Source of the DNA: Apostichopus japonicus
Lineage: Eukaryota; Echinodermata; Holothuroidea; Aspidochirotida; Stichopodidae
DNA: 60,000 nt
Direction: 5' to 3'
Assembly (NCBI RefSeq): GCF_037975245.1
Contig: NC_092570.1
Location: 4,374,001-4,434,000 of the forward strand
Below the pieces are notes generated by a model that was not told the origin of the DNA, searched no databases, and worked only from the letters and a program-made list of their open reading frames with translations. A program made the position numbers and the translations under genes. This document shows, one piece after another, positions 49,801 through 58,800 of the stretch; position 1 is the stretch's first letter, and each line of letters begins with the position of its first letter.

Positions 49801-52800
49801 CTCTTTTAAGTTTCTATGGAAACTTATTAAGTTGTCTGTGCAACAGTAAATGACAGATAATTGGATCGGGTAATGTGAGTCAGATTTTGGGAGTCCATGA
49901 TTGCCTTTCTGAAATGGATTTTAATTATGAGAGAAAAACATGGCAAAACTTGTATTTTCAACCATATTGGGTGCAGAAAGCACATTTCTAATAGTAGGCC
50001 AAACTTTAAACTGATCTTACCTATACAAAATTTGCAGTAATTTTTTCATTAAGTGATTTGTAATTTATTATTTAATAAAAATGTATCTTGTTCATTGATA
50101 TGTCCCCCCTCCCCCCCCCAAAAAAAAATTCTGGACTGGGAAAGAAAAAAAAAATGTATGCTTATTATTCTCGACCGTAATTGGTTGAATGATTTTCTTT
50201 TGTTTTTGATTTTCTAGGACTGGAAAGCTTCATGGTCAGAGCTTCACCCTTCTGACGGTGAAGGGTGCAGAATACACATTCACCTCGTCCAACGCAGAGG
50301 ATATTAGAGAACTCATCATCTTCTTCCTGGAAGGTCTGAAGAGAAAGAGCAGATACGTAGTTGCCCTGCAAGACAGTCCTCGGAAACGTAAGAGACTAAT
50401 TTCAGTCGGCCCCTCTGTAAAATTAAAAACACAAAGCTGATTTTTTTGGGGCAATCGGAGGTTGGAACGGGCCGCTCTTCGGCAGACGAGGTGCCGGAAA
50501 AAAACTTGACATCTCACTCTAGTCGCATTAGGAACTAAAAGACATTTAAGTTCGTGACTTTTGCAAAATGAAGAACGAAACGACATGTGGTTTCTCAATC
50601 GAGGTTTCTGGCCACTATCTTGTTTGTTTGTTGTTTGTTTTCTTCTTTGGTTGTTTTCATCTCAATCTGTTTCTTGTTTATATCGACAGAGAAAGGTTCG
50701 TCTTTCTTGGACTACCAACGAGGTGACCTCATCATCCTAGAGCAGGAGATCAATGAGAAAGCAGACTACTGGTACGGAGAGAACGCGCGGACCGGAAGGA
50801 AAGGAGATTTCCCGTCAGAGGCCGTCTACGTCCTGCCGACTACTACGAAACCCTCGTCGGAAGTAGTGGTAAGTGCTTCCTCCCTCTGGTGTCATCCAAC
50901 CAATGGAATCAGGGGTCTGCATCCTCCCGGTACCACGACAAACATCTCATCAGTATTAGTGTTCCCTCCCCTTGGTACTACATAACAGAGAGAATAATTA
51001 TGAGGTTGAAAATGTCACGTATATGTTACCGAAAAATTCATCGTTGCCGCAAAATCAGTCGATTTTTTGAGATAGCAGAGAAGATGTCTTTAAGATGTCA
51101 AATAAATCAATAAATCTGCAGTCAAGGCCTCCAATCTCTTAGTCCTTTACCTCATTTTCGACTTCTTGATGTGTTGTTCTCTCCTCCTGTTAGAAGTTTA
51201 AATAATACCAAACATATCTACTTTGTTCAATAGCTCTGATTTTTCTTGTCTCTTCCTCCCCCCTCCCCCCCACCCTTCAGCAACTCTTCACAATGCACCC
51301 CGGTGAGATGATGGACAAGACGGCCTACCCCCCTGAGATACCCCTGGGTAACTTCACCCAACAGCATACTCTGGAAGAGTATTCCATTGATCATTTTAGG
51401 TAAGGAGTTGGGTTAATGGCTGCCTTTCAATGGTTTCTGTTTGTCAAATCTGTTCAAGTTGTAATCGTCTTTTTCGTTTTATATTTCGTACTATAACATG
51501 AAGACAGGCAAGTCAGATCAGTTTCATCTCTAAAATATATTTGTTGTCAACTCAACAACACATTAAACCATTTTTGCTGAGGGTTTTGTTTGAATTGTAA
51601 CCTTTTCTTCTTATTTATGTATATTTTTATTATATTTTGTTTCATTTGATTGATTGACTGATTGACCGATCGATTCATAGCTAAGTCGCTTCTCTTGCAG
51701 GCCTCCCCCCAAGAGGACTCTCACCAAAGCAGTGAGGGGTAACAAAGACAAAATTTGGGCCCACGCCAAGGAACCAATCCGACAACCCCTACTCAAGAGA
51801 CTACTGAACAATCCCGAATTGTCAGAGGAATCCATCAAAGCCTTTGAGAATATCCTTTTCTAAGAAGACACCCGCCCCCAACAAAAAGAAGAAATAAAAC
51901 AGTGAAAAACTTTTAAGGAAAACGTAGAACAGTTATAATAAATTACTATTTGGGGGTAAGCCCATTCTCAAAATTGATCTTTTGGAGTTTCACGGTAAAG
52001 TCTATACTGTAGTATTTCAGACGCAGATATATCAGGTGTCAAGACTCTTCTAGGACTGTCTTTTTCTCTTTGCTGGGTTGGGGTAGGATTGGGGGTGGGT
52101 GGGTGGGTGGGTGGGGTGGGGGGGAGGTGGGGGACTTTAAATGTTATCATGAAGCAAAGATTGTGTGTTCACATAACAGGATGCAATTATCCAGTGTTGC
52201 TGTATTTCAGATTTAGTAACCTCCATCACCCAGTACACAGCTGTATTGCAGAGCTAGTGAACAATATCTTTAATGTTTTTAGTATTTTTATCCTGACATG
52301 AAACTGTATAAATCTCTAAATTGCATGCGACATCGAAATACTAAATTCTACCATGTACACAATGAGAGATGTACAATCAGCATCGATATTAATCATGTAG
52401 CAAAAGTAGTGATTGTGTGGTTTGCTCTCCACGAAACCGGATCATGTCCTTTTTTCACCCCCCTTGTACCTTCTGCTAACGTCATTTCGGGTCTTCCTTA
52501 ACCCACTCTGCACGTATCATGAGGTACATGGGCGACCTCCCATCGAGGCGTCACCGTCAGGGCAACGAACTCACTGACCGCATCTTCGACACCGGTCTGA
52601 AGAACGAGCAGCTCAAGGACGAGATATACTGCCAAATCGTGAAGCAGGTCACAGATAACCGACAAAAGTAAGCCCTTAAACTGGGGACATTTTTAAGGAA
52701 GATGGAATTGTTTCAGCCATAAAATATAAACCACCCTTTCATCATCGCTGTCGTGGTCGTGGTCGTGGTCGTCTTCATCATCAATTTTAAACGTATATGT

Positions 52801-55800
52801 AATTTAAACCTGAAGAAAATAAGTCACAAAAGGATAAATAAAAACATATTTCAATTGTTTGACAGATGTCATAGCATTAACAACAAGGCATATGAAGATT
52901 CCTCTGCAGTTTATCACTCAATATCTTTTATTGTTGTTGCCGATGTTGTACTTTCGGTTTGTAGTCGTTGTTCTGCTGTAGGACTTGAAGTGTTTGAATA
53001 ACCAAATAAGATGCCCTCGTCTCTCTCTTTCCCCCCCCCCCCTTTTACAGATCCAGCGAAGAGCATGGCTGGGAGCTTATGTGGCTACTGACGGGTATAT
53101 TCGCCTGTAGTACCACCCTTCTACCGGACATCACCAAATTCCTTCGTTCGACTCGCCACCAGCTGGCTCTCGACTGCCTCCACCGACTTCAGAAGACAAT
53201 GAGATCTGGACAGAGGAAGTACCCGCCTCATCTGGTAGAGGTGGAGGCCATCCAGCATAAGACCACCCAGATCTACCATAAGGTCTACTTCCCTGACGAC
53301 ACTGACGAGGTAAAAAAATAAAAAATAAAAGAAATCAACCTGTGAAATCAAATCAACTTATAAAAGAAATTACTACTTGAAATTTTATACTGTTTCTTAT
53401 GTCAACATATTATACTGATATATTGGTCTGTTTATATATAATATTATACTGTTCATATATATGATACTGTTTATATATTGTGCTGTTTATATATTGCACT
53501 GTTTATATATTATACTGTTCATATAATATACTGTTTTTATTATACTGCATATATATATATTATACTCTTCATATATTATACTCTTTTTTAAGATGATACT
53601 CATTATATATATAATAATATACTGTTTATATATTGCACTATATATTATACTGTTCATATAATATACTGTTTTTATTATACTGCATATATATATATTATAC
53701 TCTTCATATATTATACTCTTTTTTAATATGATACTCATTATATATATAATAATATACTGTTTATATATTGCACTATATATTATACTGTTGATATAATATA
53801 CTGTTTTTATTATACTGCATATATATATATTATACTCTTCATATATGATACCTTTTTTTATATTATACTCATTATATATATAATATTATACTGTTTATAT
53901 ATATTATACTGTTTATAAAGTATACTGTTAATATATTGCACTGTTTATGTATTGTACTGTTTATATATTGCACTGTTTATTTATTACACTGTTGATATAA
54001 TATACTGTTTTTATTATACCGCATATATATATACTATACTCTTCATATATGATACTCTTTACATATATTATACTCTTTATATATATAAATTAAACTGTTT
54101 AATCTTCTATGATATCTTATGAAGCCTCCAGACGAGACTGCCTTTGATTTGTGATTTTAATTTTAATTTTCCATCTTTCCTAGGCTTTTGAAGTCGACTC
54201 CGGTACACGAGCCAAAGATTTCTGCGCCAACATCGCCAAACGGCTTCGACTGAAGTCTTCAGAGGGATTCAGCCTGTTTGTGAAGATAGCCGATAAAGGT
54301 AAGTTGAGCAATATTGATGAAAGTTTATGTCGTTTATTCAGAAGAAACAAAAAGGATCAAAACATTACTCCGTTATGAATTTTTTGTTTTTTTACAAATT
54401 AAGTTTTAATTTAATTAATTTTTTATTGTAGCAGTGATATTGATTGAGCTTCCTCTGTCTCCCTCTCTCACAGTCATCAGCGTTCCAGAGGGCGATTTCT
54501 TCTTTGATTTTGTGCGTCATCTGACAGATTGGATCAAGAAAGCAAGGCCAACCAGAGATGGTGAGTTTTTATGTCGATTCCCTCGAATCGGCCTTACCGA
54601 AAACGCTCGGCATTCTTACCGACGAGTTACAGCAGTCGGAGTATTTTACGACAGCAGCTCTGACAATGTCACAAAAACGTCTCTCTTTTCTTTGTTTCAG
54701 ACTGTGATCTCTTTCGAGTAAAACTTGCAACTTTATACCGAATTTGCTTCCTATCCCTTTGTCCCCTCCGGTTATTACGTGCTAGTTCATTTTCCCTCTC
54801 TCTCATCCGATTGCAGGTTCATTGCCTGTTCTCACATATCAAGTCTTCTTCATGAAGAAACTCTGGAGTAACACCATCCCTGGCAAGGACCCCAATGCAG
54901 ACGCCATATTCCACTACTACCAGGAACTACCAAAGCTTCTCCGAGGGTACCACAAGTGCTCGAACGAGGAAGCGGCCCAGCTCGCGGCCCTCTCCTACAG
55001 GGTCAAATACGACGACGACAAGTCCTTTTTCCCAAGTTTGGCCAAGATGCCTCGAGATTTTGTGCCAGCGGACCTGGTCAGAGATCAGAGTCCAGAGGAA
55101 TGGAAGAGAGTAAGATTTTAAATTAAAAAAATTTTTTTTGGGCTTAATAAAATTGCTATTTTGCATCTGACCAGGACTTTTTTTAAATCAAGTTTTAAGC
55201 AAAACTAATCACTGTCTAAGCAAACCTTGACTTTGGCTGAAAGTGAGTAACTTTGTAACAGAGGCATTTTGTTGCATTATACAGTAAATCTTGGATAATC
55301 TGGGACCTCTCAAGACCCAAGGATGATGCATGTGGAGGGAGAAATTGGAATAATGATTTATTTTTGTATTTTAAGGAAAGCTGGCATTTCATTGTTCGTT
55401 GATAGAGTAATGTCCTATATCATCAAGAAACCAAGGTGTTGACGGATAGAGAATAAAATACAAAATCCACGAGTAGAGAGTCCATCCTTTTATTTACATA
55501 TTTGTCATTTTGTATGTTGGCCATAGAGCAAGATGTCCTCTTGTTTGTCAGCTTCCAGCACAAACTGAAGATATTTCTCTATGTCTGTGGTGATATACTT
55601 ATCTATTATTGAACTTCAAAGATGATGGTTGAATATTATGTCAGGGATGTGCCCACGCTGGGCGGCCCCGCCCAGCACTAAAATTTACTGTCCGTTTACT
55701 GTCTTAAAAATCGTGAATCCCGCCCAGCACTATTTTCAACTAAAATCCCGACATTCGTAACAATATATTCAACATAAATTGAAAAAAATTGTTAGCAAAA

Positions 55801-58800
55801 CTAGTACTTGTGTATGTGCTTAAAAAGCTACACAAGTGCCAGCATTTGGCATCTGAGCACCTTTTAAAATCGAAAAATTAGGGGGACGCCCCCTCCCCCT
55901 TTGACCCCTCCCCTGGGACGGTGATCAGTATACCCGGCATTCAGGAAATCCTGGGCACATCCCTGTTATGTGTATTATTTTAAGTTGAGCTGAATTAGAC
56001 GATGGTCCATTGGCGTTGTGTAAGACTCAGACCAGTGTGGATCTTGAATTTGTTATGCAACAATAAGACTCTGTAGTAAATAAACATTTGACCTCTGACC
56101 CTTTACTTTGACAGAGAATAGTGATTGCTTACAACAAACATGCCGGGAAGTCTCCTGACGATGCCAAGGTGGCCTTCCTTAAAATCATCTACAGATGGCC
56201 GACCTTTGGATCCGCCTTCTTTGAGGTCAAGGTGAGTTTCCGGTGTATTCGACTCACTTCAGTTGCTAAGTCTGAATAATGTATTGAGCACTGAGCATAG
56301 CAATAGTGATTTACTGTTTATAGACACGGATGCCAGAATTCCGGGATGCCAGAAATTTGGTTCCGGCTCCACACGATCTTTCTGTCCCAGTTGAAACAGG
56401 CATGAGCTTTTTCCGCGAATTTCTAACTATTATCCTAACACACTATAGCATACGCAAATTTGGAGCCTATACCGCAAATTTGTCTCTCGATATTCATAAA
56501 GCCCCAACATTAGCTTAGATAGTCTTTGGGACATCCAAGTCCCCACAAATTTTAGGCCCTAGGGGCAAACCCTGCTGGCATCCCTGTTATAAAGTGAAAA
56601 TTGTGTTTTTACCAGTGGCATGGTCAGGGAGGTTAGACGGGTTGCTATAAGGGACTTAAAGGAATAATAGAGTCAATGAATATATGTTATAAATATCATA
56701 GTATCACTTAGCACAACTTGACCACAAAAAAATTGGTTGTCTTGTTGGTAAGGTGTGGTAAGTGTGGAATTTTATTAAATATCACATATGATATATTATA
56801 TCATATAATTAAACTGTACAAATTATGGCACTGCCACTTTTGATTTGGAAATGGAAAATCATATTGTTGGCGATTGATTTTCATTTGATGCATTTGAATT
56901 TTGTGTTTGAATTTTTTTTAAATATTTATTTCGTTGTTTTTTTCTCACAATTTTTACTTTTCTATTTCAGCAAACTTCTGATGACAATCTGCCAGACATT
57001 CTGCTTATTGCCATAAATAAGTCAGGCGTTAATCTCATCGATCCCAGTACAAAGGTAGGCAAATCTGCCAGAATCTATCCGACAAATCTGCCAGAATCTA
57101 TCCGACAAACGTCGACCTTGTCTGTTGACTCATTGATGAAATTGATGAGCTTGATCGAAATAAACAATTCATTGATATGATTGATAGAGCAATTTATAAT
57201 GATTGCAATTGTTATTAATGAATTGCAATATTATAACAAGTAGATGTGATTCTTAAAATGCAAATGACAATTACAAAATTTGTATGTCTAATGTTTACAA
57301 TTTGTTGAGTTTTCAGTAAAAGAAGCCCTCGGGATTTTAAGCCAATTCGAAAAAATTCTGTCATTGGAATAAAAACAAAAACCTGCATTGTTTGATGCTG
57401 TTTATAAACGTTTTACGTTATTCTTTGTAAGTTTCTTCTTATTTTGATTCGAATTTCCCCCGTAAGTCCTTTTTTAAATATTTTTCTGTTTTCGTTTATA
57501 CCTCTTCTACAGGAAGTACTGCACACTTATCCTTTCACAAAGATCTCCAACTGGAGCAGTGGTAACACATACTTTCACATGACCATCGGAGCCTTTATGG
57601 GCGGTACCAAACTTTTGTGTGAGACGTCTCTGGTAAGTCTAAATCTTAAAAAAACCTTTGACCGCCCTGACCGAATCCTCATTTGCCAAAACTCAGCTGG
57701 TCAGCTCATTTAAACTCGCATCAGAGCTTCCATCCTCTTGCAGGTGGATATTCTCAGGGTCGCAGTGATAGTTTTTGAGGATGTACTCTGACATTTTACC
57801 CAACTTCATCCGTTTCCCCGACTGGGAGGAGGAACAAACCCAGTGTGGGTGGATGAACATATCTATTGTGGGGTTGATAAACAAACCCAGTGTGGGTGGA
57901 TGAATACACCCATTGTGGGTGGATGAACATATACAGTGTGGGTGGATGAACATACCCATTGTGGGTGGATGAACATATCCTGTGTGGATGGATGAACATA
58001 CCCAGTGTGGATGGATGAACATATCCAGTGTGAGTGGATGAACATATCCAGCGTGGGTGGATGAACATATCCTATGTGGATGGATGAACATATACAGTGT
58101 GGATGGATGAACATATACAGTGTGGATGGATGAACATACCCATTGTGGGTGGATGAACATATCCAGTGTGGATGGATGAACATACTCATCATCATCTTCT
58201 TGTTTTGATCAGAGTATCAACTGTGTAGGTTATTAATAGTGAGTGCTTCAACATGAGTGTACAGGCCCCATATGGACATTTTACTACTTGAACTGCCAGA
58301 ATAGGATTAAACACTCAACTGACAACATCAGGAATATATAAAGTATTTCCTTGGGATGCTTGTGGTCATTTCCTAAAAATGTCCTGGACAATGCCACAAA
58401 AAAAAAAAGGTTACAGATGGAATCAAGTAATATGCAGTGATTCCCAATGAATGCTCTTTTCTTTGCGCATGTTGTGGTTAAGGCAGTGGACTTGTGATCT
58501 AAGGCTTGCAGGCTCGAGTCCTAGCCAGATCATTACGTTGTGACCTGGGGCAAGGTACTTAATCTCCATTGCCTCTCTCATCACCCAGGTGTATAATTGG
58601 GGACCTGTGAGGTAACTTGTAAATGTAGTTGCATGCTCTGGTTTGTGGCTGCCTATGGAAAGTTCCCCAAGGGGACACATAGATGTGGTGTACTGTAATA
58701 CAACAGGAGTGATTTTCTGAACTGCACAATTCGGTGTGTGGGTGTGACAAGTTAACGATGACCAGGGGTTATGTTGTGAAGTCATGTGAGGGGGCCTTGG

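Noticed and set aside
57693-58195. Long His/Pro/Cys-rich minus-strand open frames, up to 155 codons
   Set aside because: They are generated by a 23-bp tandem repeat with no stops in any minus frame; three overlapping frames show the same peptide motif and there is no other support.
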